64,000 nt of DNA from Malurus cyaneus samueli (Eukaryota > Chordata > Aves > Passeriformes > Maluridae). The notes under the pieces are model-generated. The model made no database searches and was not told where the DNA came from. It worked only from the letters and a program-made list of their open reading frames with translations. The first letter of the stretch is position 1; every line of letters starts with the position of its first letter. The stretch is from contig CM019218.1 of the NCBI GenBank assembly GCA_009741485.1, positions 49,269,758-49,333,757 on the forward strand, in the 5' to 3' direction. A program made the position numbers and the translations under genes. This document shows positions 1 to 12,296 of the stretch, piece after piece.

Positions 1-1146
1 GGTACAGATTATTGAAACGGGGAACACGCATCTCTTATTGATATTTTTATATTTATCTGGAAAGAAAAGATGTAAACACATGTAGATGCCACACAAATTT
101 GAGGCAAACTGATGAATATGTCTGGGGAGCACCCACCTGCTCTCAGTATAGTTCCATAGTATGTTCAGCTACTGCTGTGGCAAATAAAGCACCAAGAAAG
201 ACTACAAACCAAAAAAGCCCATTTCCATCTTTCAAACATACATGAAATGCATATATTTTATATCTGTAAAAGCAACACTCATTGTTCCAAGACTACTGTG
301 AAGTACAAGCCTAAACCCTGTTCTCAAAGTTTGAAGTTTTCTTTAATAACATCAGAAAGGACATTTTTGGACAGCTTTGATATGTATCTGTCCATGCTGA
401 ACCATTTAGAACCCTCCAGATCAAACCGATAAACAACTGCTTGAGCAATTTAAGTTCTTATCCCTTAACCTATAAAATATTTGGGGAACTCTAAGAATGT
501 CAACTGAAGGATCACTCATAGCTTCATCACTTAAGCAAAATGCCCTAATAGAAAGCAACAGATTTCATTTTATATACTTTTAAGTATACACAAACAGGTT
601 TCAGCCTCAAGTTTCCAGCAAGCGTCACAAAACACCTTTGTAAGTAAGAGAGCTTACTTTGGCTGGAATAAAACTGTTGTGCTGTGCCTCTTTTGCTTGT
701 CCCTTGTCTTCAGGTTAGGTTGGCATGGTGGGCAGCGTGAAGCACGTGGAGCTGCAACAATGTGGACTAAGAGGACCATGCACTGCTGGGAGTATCTGTT
801 TCAAGTTAGCCTGAATGCATACGTGCTGGGAGGCCTCGTGATCTACAGGCTGGGTTAGATGCCAAAAATACAAATCAAATCCATTTAAAACTCTGTGCTC
901 TATGAGTGAGATGACTTTACAATAATGAACAGTAAGGTTTAAAATTAAAAATGCTATCTTGTGTTTTATTAACTAAAGCTTTCAAGATCAAGTATAACTT
1001 AGCAAATGCATTCAAAAGAGAATACCATCCTTTCTTGTTGCTATTTCCATCTCTTTTCTCCATTTGACAGATTTTCATTTTGTTACTATGATGTGAGCAA
1101 ACTACCTTCTCTAAATATCCTTTTAGAAGTAAACAGCATCCTGGAT
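1..1146. other. AT-rich sequence, no gene seen
   Basis: AT-rich non-coding DNA. Open frames are short and lack splice or promoter context. I see no repeat boundary, RNA gene or regulatory motif that I can support. Confidence 0.6.
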
Positions 1147-1512
1147 ATCACAGAACAACAGAATGGTTCAGGCTGGAAAGGGGCCACTGTGGGTCATCTG
1201 GTCCAACCTCCCTGCTCAAGCAGGGTCATCCTAGAGCATATGGAACAGGATTGCATCCAGGAAGTTCTTGAGAATCTCCAGTAAGGGAGACTCCTCACCC
1301 TCTCTGCGCAGCCTGTTCCAGTGTTTGGTCACTGCACAGGGAAGAAGTTCTTCCTCATGTACAGGTGCAACTGTTTCTGCCCACTGCCTCTTGTCCTGCT
1401 GCTCAGCACTCAGCAGCTCCTCAACAGAGCCTGGGTTCATCCTCTGACACCACCCTGCAGACACTGACAGGAACTGAGGAGGTCCCTTCTCAGTCATCTG
1501 TTCCACAATATG
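1147..1512 (-). mobile_element. CR1 LINE 3' fragment
   Basis: The plus strand shows the reverse complement of a CR1 3' end: a tcacagaacaacagaatggt head (the degraded CR1 3' terminal repeat), then the typical 'ggctggaaagg..catctggtccaacctccctg' progression. Read on the minus strand it contains HWNRLRREGEESPLLEILK, the C-terminal reading typical of avian CR1 ORF2. Only the last ~370 bp are present, a 5' truncation usual for CR1. Homology fades near 1,510, so the right boundary is approximate. Old and inactive. Confidence 0.88.
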
Positions 1513-4386
1513 CCTTTTAGTAACTAATAGTCTTAATGTCACAGAGCATGATCTCAGATCTCAGAGCACCAAAACTGGAACCCCAGAGGGTGGCACTGTT
1601 CCTTGAAGCAAGAGCCAGGCCTAGGTGAATTTTTCAAAGATTTGGTGCACCCCTGCACAAGACAACAGGGTACAAGACGCTTCCGAAACAAAACAGCAGA
1701 AATGCCCAAAGAGGGGAAAAAATCACTACCTATCAGCTGAGAAAATTCTTGTTATTGGTATCAAGGGGAGGCACTGCATTCACAAGGATAACATCAGCAT
1801 GAAAGCCTGTACCAAAGTCTGAGGATGAGCAGTGCAAAGCACAAATCAGTCTTTAGAGTGGTAGCAGATGGATTGAAATACTTATTGTGATACCTGCCCA
1901 GGAATCAGGGAACTGACCTCATCAATACATCAGTGTGCTCATTAATACATCAGTGCTCTCATCAATACATCACTGCACGCCCTGGTCGTGCCTGCAGGTC
2001 ACACAAAGCATGGTCATCTCAGACCACCTACTGCACAGACTGATCTCTGCACTAGGGACTGCTGACTACTACATTGTAAATTAACCTTCTACAGTTTTCC
2101 CTTCCATTTCAGGGGTGGGCAAAGACATGTATTCAGGAACATGTCGGTTTATTGAGGTTGCCAATTACATCTGTCAAAATAAATCTGTTGCCAATTACAT
2201 CTGTCAAAATAAATCTGTTGCTTTAAAAAAAAAAAAAAAGAAAAATGTTAAAACCATTCACAAGAAATACTGAAGCAGTCTCACCTCAGCTCACAGAAAA
2301 AAAATTCTGTGTTATAAAACCTACAGAATGTGTGAAAACTTTGGACTATAGAAGCAGCCAAGGCTCATGCTTTTATTAGGTTTATTTTACATTACATTGT
2401 AAATCTAATTTACTCTTTCACTAGAAGAGGAATTCAAGGCCATCTCATGTGAAATTAATGTAGAACTAATAGACTGTAAAAATGATCCTACACAAGTATA
2501 AGAGTGTTCAAGAAAACTAATTATTTCATTGCAGTTCTTTGATAATTTCTCTGCAAATGATGCAGCATATATGATATCATTATGAAGATCAAGATACTCT
2601 TTGATCAGTGGGCATAAAGATTTTTTGGAGCAGTGTGTGTTGTAGGGACAGCATGTTCTGAGCTTTTCTAGACATGTTGAACCTGTGACAGGTGAGTTTC
2701 TAGCTCTACTGAAGGAAGTGGAAGTTCGTGTTTATATCATGATTTTACCCACTTCTCAGTTTAAATAAGAGCGGAGGAAACTTTCTAAGAATTAAAAGCT
2801 TTAAAAATGGTTATTAAGGCAAAATATATTTAAGGTTCCTAATATGATGAAAACCAGGCATTTATGATTACATATATTTTAATATACTCACAGTGATTAG
2901 GCAGATAGCAGTAGCACTAAACTTCTGTGGGTTTTGACAATTAAGTATTTTTGTATCAAAGAACAACTATTAGCAAAATATGAAGATGAGATGGGAGCAG
3001 GGTAACTAAAAAGAATGACACAGACTTGCTTGTCTCCTCTGTAACAAAATCCTGGCATTCTATACAATTTTTGAGCTTGCAAGAACTCCAATTCCAATTA
3101 AAAAAAAACACAAAAAACCCCCCAAAAAACAACAACAACAAAATCAAACAAAGAAAAAAGGAGAAAAAACATAAATCTGGCTGTTCATCTAATCCCTCGT
3201 AGTGTTTGCCTTATGAATTTATTATGGTTCTGATACATTCAACCCAACAGAATGCTAGATCTGAAAAATCAGGGATGTTTCGAGTCATGGCAAAAGCATG
3301 TTGATATGGAATTGGACAAGCTATTGCACCAAAGTGGTTTATTCCCAGTCTTAGCTGCGTTTTTAGTACATACTAAACTTAAAAAAGTAACGCAAGTTAT
3401 CTTGAAACAAGAAAGAGCTATTAAGGACATCAAATTTCAGTTAATTTTTCAGATTTAAAAAGCAAAAAAAACTTTAAAGAAAAAGAAATAAATCAGGAGG
3501 CTTGTCTAAGAATAGAAAGGGACAAATCCTGAGCTGTGTTGCCCTAGAGACGCAGCACAGAAAGTACAGCCAAGGGAGAACAGAGGGTAGAAAGATGAAT
3601 TTATGCCACCTTAACAACCCTCAGATTTGGAGTGGACTGAGCTCAGGCTGTCTCAGACACAATTAGAGCCTTACTCTGATTTCCTTACAGAGCTATCTTG
3701 CAAATAGGAATAAGTTTCAAATCTCTGTGCTGATCAGTAGGAAAATTTTTTGTTCTGACTTCCTTTTTTTTTTTCTTCCTAATACCTCTCCAGAAAATCC
3801 CAGAGGGCAATATTGGAGCAGTAAAAGCTTGCACATAATTATTCATATTCTTAAGCTTCTTAAAACAAACACCATCTTTGCACACCTTGACTGCACTGCT
3901 GCAGTCCTGGACACTGCCAAACTGATGGATATTACATACCGGTATTTCAGTATAAGGATGTAGTTAAATTAACAAACTATATAGTTTAGAATCCCCAAAT
4001 AGTTAATTTTTCTGTCTAAAAGCTTAGTTTTAACCTGTGCAGTGTTCTCAGAATCAGTAGTTCAGATTTTTTAAAGACTTTATGATGCTTACCCAGCACA
4101 AACATCACATATTGTAAATGCAAACGGACACAACCATGCTCTGCAAGGAGTTCTGCCATTTTCTGATCTTTACTGCCTTCTGATACTGGTAGGAAAGGCA
4201 AACATTTACAAATGATGGAACCTTGAGATATTAGTGAATAAATGTTCTTCCATCACTGCTGAAGTAATTGTATGCCACTTTAGTTAGGCAATAAAGACAG
4301 AGTGAGTAAATGTCACAAAGAGTCAAAATATATAGAAATAGGGGGCTTTGTGAGAACACTCTACAAAAATTAGAGGAGCTTATCTG
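1513..4386. other. AT-rich sequence with small tandem repeats
   Basis: No gene seen. It holds about three degenerate copies of a 'ctcatcaatacatcagtg' motif (about 1,917-1,978), a 30-bp direct duplication followed by poly(A) (2,157-2,240), and an A/C-rich low-complexity run near 3,098-3,145. The longest frame here (78 codons) is the length expected by chance. Confidence 0.5.
2157..2240 (+). repeat. 30-bp tandem duplication plus A-tail
   Basis: The unit gttgccaattacatctgtca... occurs twice in exact tandem with period 30 (ccaattacat at 2,161 and 2,191). Each copy contains AATAAA, and the second is followed within ~12 bp by a 15-nt A run. A poly(A) signal close to an A-tail could mark the 3' end of a retroposed transcript, but I cannot identify a source gene upstream. 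Confidence 0.6.
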
Positions 4387-4392
4387 TATCTC
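4387..4392 (+). repeat. Target-site duplication, left (TATCTC)
   Basis: TATCTC here is repeated exactly at 4,831-4,836, flanking the LTR at 4,393-4,830. Six bases is the length made by class II (alpha/beta, ERVK-type) integrases. Confidence 0.85.
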
Positions 4393-4830
4393 TGTGGTAA
4401 GCCACTATGAGGCCTAGGCCTGGTAAGGGCAGAGAAGACCCGTGAAAGTTCTGGAACAATCTGCACCGTTGGCCACCGTTGGCCAGCAGCCGGCAGGTGC
4501 TGTAACTGTTCCAGTAGGGTCTGTCTTGAGTACCCTCGAGGCCGTGAGAAACACCAATGTAACTGTATGGCAAGGGGAGTCAGCACGCGCCTCCTGCAAG
4601 GGCAGAACTGCCATATAAGGGATTTTATGGTGTTACTAGGTGCTTGTGAACGTTAAGTTACCCTTATCTCTGTTACAAAAAGTGTTACGTTTAACCACCA
4701 TCACCATTACGAACCAGGGGTATAAAAATCCCCGTACTGCACAATAAAGTTGAAGAGATTGCATGTTCAACCATGTCTACGAGGTCGTTTCTGTGTCTCT
4801 CCTGTCTCCCAGCAAATGACTGCTCCGACA
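4393..4830 (+). mobile_element. Solo LTR, class II ERV-like (438 bp)
   Basis: The block starts TGTGGTAAGCC and ends GCTCCGACA (TG...CA), with perfect 6-bp direct repeats TATCTC on both sides. It contains a clear retroviral promoter and polyadenylation layout: TATAAAA at 4,721, then AATAAA at 4,743 and a GT-rich stretch downstream, so U3-R-U5 reads on the plus strand. No internal viral sequence or second LTR is present, so it is a solo LTR left by LTR-LTR recombination. It also has a small internal repeat, gttggccacc/gttggccagc, near 4,471-4,485. Family name not assigned. Confidence 0.88.
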
Positions 4831-4836
4831 TATCTC

Positions 4837-6425
4837 AGAAATGTAGGTGGACAATAAAGACATGTCCTTGGAAAATTTATGTCACTGGAGGGTACATTTT
4901 TTCTTATTCAGCAGAGCATTAGGGAAGAGTGCAGCCTTAGTTTTTACATATATTTCCACCTCTATTTACAAAACCAGCTGACAGCCTTACCAAACCCTGA
5001 GCTATTGCGTGGACAGCACGACTAGCCTTGTTCTAAGCATGGCTCAGCTGACAGCTGAATTGCCTTTGCAATCTTGTTGATGTTAGCTTTGCCAGCTTAA
5101 TCTCCTTTCCACAAGCATAAACATGTGTCAGTCAAAGAAGGAAACGATATGTTAACAATACATGCAATAGTGAATTACCAACTTAAACACCTGTAATTAC
5201 TGGCCCTGAAAACACTGAAAGGACAGATAAAAAAATATACCTGACCTTTAAAAACAGGCACTGAGATAATTTCAAGATCCTCTTATTTCTATTTTTCTTT
5301 CTTTTTTTCTTCATTGACCAAGCTCTGTCTAATCTGCCTCCATCTTATCAAAGGATGTTATGACATTTTTATAGTGTTTTATTGAAGTAGATGATCTCCC
5401 TCAAAACTCCAGTCTTTCAGAAATTGCAAGAGCTTCAAATGATCTTTTAAAATTAAATACTTGTAGAAATTACCTCACATGTCACGGACAAAGTGGATGT
5501 GGTGGAAAATCTACAGTCTCAGTCTGCATGAGCCTTGTGCACCTACAAAATGAGTAAAAAAAAATCACAAACAAATTACCTATCCTGTTCACCAGATTCT
5601 GCTCATTCCCACATTACAAGGAGACAACCTAAAGAAAAAAAGTAAGAAAACAAAATAAAAGAGAAGATGGAGTGCTTTTTAACATTGTGGTCTGTTACTG
5701 CAAACTTACTGCCTAAAATAGTTAGGAATAAAATGATCCCCTGAGCTCAAATTTGTAGTCAGATATAGATCAGTGAATGCAGAGAACTTTCTTTTACCAC
5801 TATGTAGGCTTATAGTACAATCTCCAGGAAATGGAGATCTGGGAGCTCTATTCCATAAAAGGGAAAAATATTTAGAGGCTCTTGGTTTTCAGTGTGTTCT
5901 CTTTGCAGCTCATTTTACCATAGTAGAGAAAGTTAAGTATAATCAGTTAACTTACCCTGTCTGAGTCACGGCTGAGTCTGTGTCAGCGAAGGCTTAGACA
6001 AAAGTGCTTTACTCCATCTCCACCGTAGCTTGGCACTTGACCCCAAATGCTCTGTCATGTCACAACACAAAAGAGCAGAAATAAATGAAGTTAAGAATAC
6101 ATTTTATTAATATTTCTTGACCTTGTGCTGCCTATGGTCAAGTCAAGCAATTCTCATTTGTCAACAACAGGAGCTGCTTGCTCATGGATGCAGCTGAACT
6201 GCACAATTCCAAGTGGCTTTTTGTAGCTTTTCTCTTTGTTGCCCTGCAAAGTGGTTGTAAAACGTTACCCTATTAAAAAGGTGGGGTTTTGCACCCCTTT
6301 TTCTATAGCTTTAAAACCATGGAATTTATATAACATTTTGAATTAGATTTTGCAGCTTTTGAAGTACTTAAAAACCAGTAAACTTCCTTCAGACAAAGTC
6401 CGAGCACAGCAGTGTGTTTTTCTTA
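4837..6425. other. AT-rich sequence, no gene seen
   Basis: Non-coding by appearance. Short frames only, and no repeat with definable ends. Confidence 0.55.
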
Positions 6426-6430
6426 CATTT

Positions 6431-7707
6431 TGTGGTGGTTTAGACTGTGCTGGAAGCCAGAAACACTGCACCCACGATGTTCCCTCCCTTCCCCCCACCG
6501 GAGAGGAAGAAGGGAGAGCGAAAGCCCAATTAACATGAAAATTTATGGCTTTCAGATAGCATAACGTAATTGAAAGAAAGATACGTACGTGCTTTAGAGA
6601 AATGATCAGACAGGCTACATAACTTAAGTTACAAAAATAGATTTATTACTACAAACTACTAAGAATACTACGGCACCGGGGAGGGGAACAAAGATAAGGG
6701 ACAAGTTCACAAGGAGAAGAAAAAATAAAAATGGACATTTTAAGACACCTGTTATCCTTTCCAGGACCCGTCTCTTTCTCAGATCCTCCCTCTTCCTCCC
6801 CCGATGTTTTCCTGCACACAAAGGGGGGCAGGAATGAAAGTCTAACACAGATCAAACCACTCATTACAGTTGTTGTCCAGCATCATAGGAGAAGCGTTCT
6901 TACAGCTCCAAGCTGTGGAAGTTTTTTTCCCAAGAGACAGTCAGTGTATAGCTGCTGATGGCGAGGGAATATTTCTTTACCTCGTAGGAGAAAAAGAAAG
7001 AATATCCTTCAAGGCCAAACTGCGTTGTTTCAGTGGCGTGGGACCACTATCACAAATCTCCTGGCAGAGCACAATTTCTTCTCAGCATCCACTTACTTCA
7101 AGCGTCGTGGGGGGGCCTGAGCCTCTTCCCCCTTTTTTTGCTCCTGATAAGTTCAGTCCAGTCCTCAAAGGCCAGGTTTTTTTCCTCAGAGCAAGGTCGT
7201 GCTCTGTTTTCTATATGCAGGTCTGTCATTGATGAAATAGTCTTTTTGAGAACAACTTATTTTCTCCATGCTCGAGAACCACAGCAAAAAGCACAGCAAG
7301 CCAATCCCATCTTCTCCTTACTGTGATCTTTGGGTCTCCATTTTTCTTCTTACATCTCCTCATCCTCCTGCTCTGTTTTTCCCCAGTGCATGATACTAAA
7401 ACTACATACTAACAACCTTAAAGCTACAATGGCAGCCGCCCCTATCTTGTTTTGAGTTCTTTCTTAAGTACCAGATAATACGTCATCACAGAGGTGTAAC
7501 CAACCTGTGCAATTGGCCCAGGCCTGATGATCAGCCTGTCCATCACCCTCAGAGCCATGACGGATTGGCTCTGAAACACAGGGGGTAGGGCTCCTTTTGC
7601 TGGAGAAGAAGGAGACAGTTTCTAGAACTTCCCACAGGAGCCATCTTTGTGGTTTCTTGATCCCATCCCCCCACCACCAAAAAATCGGACCAAGTAAAAC
7701 CATGACA
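6431..7707 (-). mobile_element. Solo LTR, ERVL-like (copy 1, ~1.28 kb)
   Basis: The plus strand begins TGTGGTGGTTTAG and ends AAAACCATGACA, flanked by a perfect 5-bp duplication CATTT (6,426-6,430 and 7,708-7,712). Five-base duplications are typical of ERVL (class III) elements. The sense strand is minus: TGACGTA (7,479-7,485 reversed) lies just upstream of a degraded TATA-like tacttaag, AATAAA is present at 6,642-6,647 reversed, and the sense 3' end reads ...AAACCACCACA as in common avian ERVL LTRs. It is collinear with the copy at 16,475-17,723 over its full length, with scattered substitutions and small indels. Open frames inside are accidental. Confidence 0.88.
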
Positions 7708-7712
7708 CATTT

Positions 7713-9294
7713 GTACCACAGGAGTGTTTTCAAAGACAAAGTGTGATTACAACTTAAGATACAAAGTTTTGTTGGCATACATTAGTTATCCCCAGAAATG
7801 TTAAAAACCCAAAACCACAACGCAACAAAACAAACAAACCCCCTAAAAGCAGATACAGACTATTTTAATAGAAACACTTTAATATTTGACATAAGGACTC
7901 CAAGAGCTTTGTATAATAGGAACATTCACTGGGAAAAGGAAAAAAACCCAACAACTAAAGCTGACTCATGCGCATTCTTGCCCTAAGTGACAAAAAATAC
8001 TACGTGGAAATTGGAAGACATTTTCTTTATTGTCTTCAATACACGAAAAAACTGACTAGTAGTTCCCTACTGCATCTCATTTTTATGACAAAAGAGTGGT
8101 TTTTCATGTTAAACACTCCAGTTTGCAATCCTGCTTCAGGCACTTCACTGAACCACAGAGTCATAGCCCCACAACTAATATAAGACACCTCTGTGATAAC
8201 CTTGATGATCCAGTCCCACCCCTACCAACAACTGCACAGGGTAAAACCTGGAAGACAAACTGGTGTTTCTGTATATAGGATACAGAATAATTCCATTGGG
8301 GCATGCAAAGTGTATATGCAACCACTGTGTGAATTCCAAGCATCTGCTGTCATTTGGAGATGGATTCCTGAGCATTGAGATTAATTCATGAGTGACTTAA
8401 ATAATACTTCTTGACAATCAGAACACTTCTAGGTTGCAACCCAAGACAAGGGAAAAATGTGAGTAATTCTGTTACAACCAATATTTCAAAGGAAGAAACT
8501 AGCAAAAGCTGAAAGAAAATACAGCTTGTAAAAAACTTCCCTCAAACTCAGCGGGTACAGACTTCCTTGGGACTACAAGCTACACATGTATGGCTTGATT
8601 TATAGAGCAGCATGACTCTCTGCTTCCTGTTTTCCTCATTGCTCAGGAACACATAAAACTGGATGGTTTTCAATAATTTGCTTGAACGAGAGAAAGGAAA
8701 AGTTAGGTCAGGCAGAAAGTAAAGTATTTTGATACATGTCCAGCCTGACATGCCTCCTGGGAGCACCTAGGAGAATATCTCCAGTACTGGGCAGTTATGA
8801 CACTGTTGAGACTGAAAACCAAAAGGTTTGGGGATGAAAGGTGATGCTAGTCCATTATCAACCAGAATAACAAGGCATTTGGTTTGGTTATGTATTAAAA
8901 ATTTTTGAGGAGTTTAAAGAAAGCAGAAAACTAACTACAAAATAGTTTAGTAGAAAATGATTTTTTGAGAGTTCCATACTTAATTCCTAGAGGATCCATT
9001 CTGCTCCCAGCTTTAGCTTTTCCTTGATACATTAAGAGAAAAAGCAATTGGACCTGATTTCACTCACAGGCAATCATTTCAACATAGCTAAATGGAAACC
9101 TAAGACTTACTGAAAGATCATAACTGTGTTTGAAAATTGTACTTTTTTTTCTGTAAAGTGTCAGCTTTATTTGTTGTAGTAATGTTTCTACAGTTCCTGT
9201 TTTGTTAGCAGCCAATGTTTACATTTACTTCTCTTGAAGCAAAGCATATGGAGGAGTGGCTTACAACCTCCTGTTTTGTTTTTTGCCTTGCAAG
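7713..9294. other. AT-rich sequence; possible old CR1 scrap
   Basis: No gene seen. Around 8,152-8,240 the text 'aaccacagagtcatag ... ttgatgatccagtcccacccc' resembles a heavily decayed CR1 3' end in minus orientation. The match is short and uncertain. Confidence 0.4.
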
Positions 9295-9434
9295 ATTTCT
9301 GGGCTGTATTTTATGCTGTGGACAACCAGCAAACAGATGAAGAATGTACACAATTTAGAAACAATGAGGAGCAGTATTTCACAAGCTTTTTAAACTCATG
9401 GAGACAGATTTTTAATAAAGGTTTTTCTTTTCAG
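9295..9434 (+). CDS. Candidate internal exon, unidentified
   Basis: A 140-bp block is preceded by a pyrimidine-rich acceptor (ctgttttgttttttgccttgcaag) and ends precisely at a consensus donor, TTTCAG|GTAAGC. It is open in one frame for 46 codons (FWAVFYAVDNQQTDEECTQF at the start, WRQIFNKGFSFQ at the end), entering in phase 2 and leaving in phase 0. I do not recognise the peptide. No neighbouring exon was found, and AT-rich DNA yields frames of this length by chance, so this is only a candidate. Confidence 0.22.
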
Positions 9435-12220
9435 GTAAGCGTATTTTAGACAGCCTGAGAGTTTCTCGATTCCAACTTTTTTTTTAGGGACAAGGAGGAG
9501 TTAATGTTGCATGAACCAAACTTCTATAAATTTCTCTGGTCTAGATGCAAAGTTTTTATTTTCAGTTTTTGTTTTCATTTAGCACTATAAAGATAGTATG
9601 GAAATTAAGTTATAAGCAGCATTACCTCCATGAAAACAAACGGCTCTAAGAATTACATACAAGTTCAGAAAAAAATTGTTCTGTCTCACTTGCAGTTTTT
9701 ATCATTCTGGCGCTTTTCTTCGAACAAATATTCTTGAGACAGAGCTCCAAAATGGCAATTTTACCTGGTTAAGTTTGTGCCCAAGATATTGGACCCTTCT
9801 CTCTTCTGAGAAGGACGTCTTACTGACCTCGTTATTTTTCTGTCAGTAGGCTTTCAGTAAGAATGGCAAGAACAAGAAAACAAGAAGCACAGCTCTGCCA
9901 GGTGGCCTCTAGGAAAACAGTTGGGATGAACTTTGGAATACTTAAAAAATATATATATTAAGAAAAAAAAAAGAGTGGAAATGACAGTACATGTGATATT
10001 AGGGAAAAATTAATCCCTGATTTATTCAGTATTATGAACAAGTTAAAGAATTTGGCCAACAGTATCAAACCTGAGGATCAGAAGACTGTCAGATCTCAAG
10101 GCATAGTTGCTATATTTCTTAACTTGCAGATTATTTTTTATAGACTTTTAGGAAATGCAGTTTAAAGGAAGAATGTGAACATAGAGTAGGAGGATATTTG
10201 GCATGGAGAATAAGGATTTCTAACTATAAAGAACAGCATGTAAGAAAGTGTAAAGATAGGAGAACTGTACATTAAGTGTCATTCAGGAGGGAAGTCCAAA
10301 AGAAACCTTGAGCTAGGAAGTAAAGTCAATTGCCTTGCAACATTAAAGGCAGTGACCTTAAATAGTATAAAGTTAAAATTTTTAAAAAATTGAAAGTGAT
10401 ATATGAGTAAAATATGTTTCTTTCCTCCTCCTAGACAATTTATTATTTGAAAGAAATGTGTAAATTTGTTTAGGAGGCCTCCTTTGTTGTATGGTGTTGA
10501 AGGATCCCTCTGATGCAGGACCTGTGCACTGATAAACCACCCAACAGAAGTTGAACCACTCAGAATACCAAGAGATAATATTATCACCCAAGATCTTTTG
10601 TCTAAATGAGCATCATGTACTCAGTAACACAGAGTCATTTGGGTTTTTCTCTTCTACTCCTTTTCACAGATTTGGAGAAATCTAGATAGGTTTCTGCTGT
10701 CTGGACTGCATGTATTATACATCACATTCTAGTTACACGTTTATTTTTGTGTGTGGTGTAGGCAGAGCTGGGAGCTTGAGAGGATATTTTCTCAAATTGC
10801 CACTTGACTATATTCTTAGTTAACGTAAAAAGATAATAACATAATGTTTGCGTGGAGGGGAGACAGATAAGATTAGGCAAAAAAAAAAAAAAAAAAAAAA
10901 AAATCAGTGTTCCTTGGTGTCAATTCATCCTTTTTAAAGAAAAACCCAAAGGTTTCTACATGAATTGAAATTTTTGAAAGCAATTTCTACATAGAAACAG
11001 TCTATAAATTATTCTGCTCTCCAGGGCAGCAGGATATCAAATTTACATAATTTGTCAAGAACAACTACCAAAGGCATGACTAAGAAACATAAGTAAGTTG
11101 ATTGGGCAGAACACTATTGCTTGGTGACCCAGCAGTCTTGTTGCTAGTCAAGCAAAAAAATTTCCAAATTAAGAAATTAAATAAAATTCTTTCTTGCCCA
11201 ATCACAAAGGATAATGCCAGAGGGCACACTTTGTTGAACAAACCAACAATACATAGCATTCTTTGGATCTAGAATGCAATTGTGGGCTTTCCAGCAGGGA
11301 GTTTATCCATCTTGCATAGATAGATGGCAAAGCAGCAAAACAAGCATTTTATTCTCATTTTATGCTTCCTGGACACAACAGATTCACATCTGCATGCTTA
11401 AGTGATACATGTACACATTTTATTTTTGCATTGTAAAAATGAGCACACACCAAAAGAGCATAAATATGTCTCACTCCCTTTTCATGAGAAAAGAATTACG
11501 CATCCTAGTCTACTGATTTTTTTTTTTTCAAATATTGCTGTACACCAGGACAGGAATAACTCCAGTATCCACTTATTCAGATAAACAGCCATCGTGTGGT
11601 CTTTGACTGCTTGCTGCTTATTTCTTTTCAGCAGATCTGGTAGCTGAATCATCCAGGTTGCAATGTCCCAGCTTGGATCTAGGGATGCCGTATATTAGGT
11701 CACAAGAATTGTTGCTTTTGCTAGGAACAGTCTAGCTTCATTCCTAGAGTACACATTAAACCTGCAGGCCTAGCAGTAGGTGAAAAAGCAAAGCTCATCA
11801 TATCATCTCTTTCTTCTGCCAGCATATGAGATAGAAGTGTGAAAAAGCCATAACATTTTATAATGCCATCTTTTTAAGGGTATTTTTTCCTGGAAACAGA
11901 CACAACTTTGAAGCCAGCAGAAACACTAAATTCTCTCATCAATACCTAGTTTTCAAAACAAGTATAACAACAACAAACAACAATAATAAAGATCAGTCAT
12001 GCAAAAGATAATTGTTTTCAGGTAGCTCTCAGTGTCTCATTCAGGTGTGATGTCAATGCAGAATTGGAGCCAAAAGCCTTTTCTTGTTCAAAGGTCCATC
12101 AATGCAATACAAGATTTTGCAAACAGACTTTGCAGAAGGCCTTTTGCCTGTATTGCTGAATCATCTGCAGATTTCTGTGTGCTGAGTTATTCCTTGCTAC
12201 TGACAGTATGATCTGGGATC
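9435..12220. other. AT-rich sequence, no gene seen
   Basis: Non-coding by appearance. Contains a 25-nt A run at 10,879-10,903 and a T run near 11,519-11,529. No transposon boundaries recognised. Confidence 0.5.
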
Positions 12221-12224
12221 ACAT

Positions 12225-12296
12225 TATAAATACCCTGACAAGAACCCCACAGATGCAGTCACACGGTCTTATTTTCACACCATGAAGTTCTTCCAG
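12225..12296 (+). promoter_or_regulatory. Candidate TATA promoter and short first exon
   Basis: TATAAATA at 12,225-12,232 is followed 50 bp later by an ATG in good context (cacaccATGAAG at 12,282). The frame reads M-K-F-F and is cut by a consensus donor, CCA|GTAAGT, at 12,296. Spacing fits TATA, a start site near 12,257, a ~25-nt leader and a very short first coding exon. A strong acceptor (tttttctttttcag) at 14,965 would continue the frame in the right phase for 32 codons to TGA at 15,063. The product would be about 37 residues and is not recognised. All of this is inferred from sequence signals alone. Confidence 0.25.

Noticed and set aside
6870..7326. Plus frames of 120 and 97 codons
   Set aside because: They lie inside the ERVL-like solo LTR and are not kept in the second copy at 16,475-17,723.
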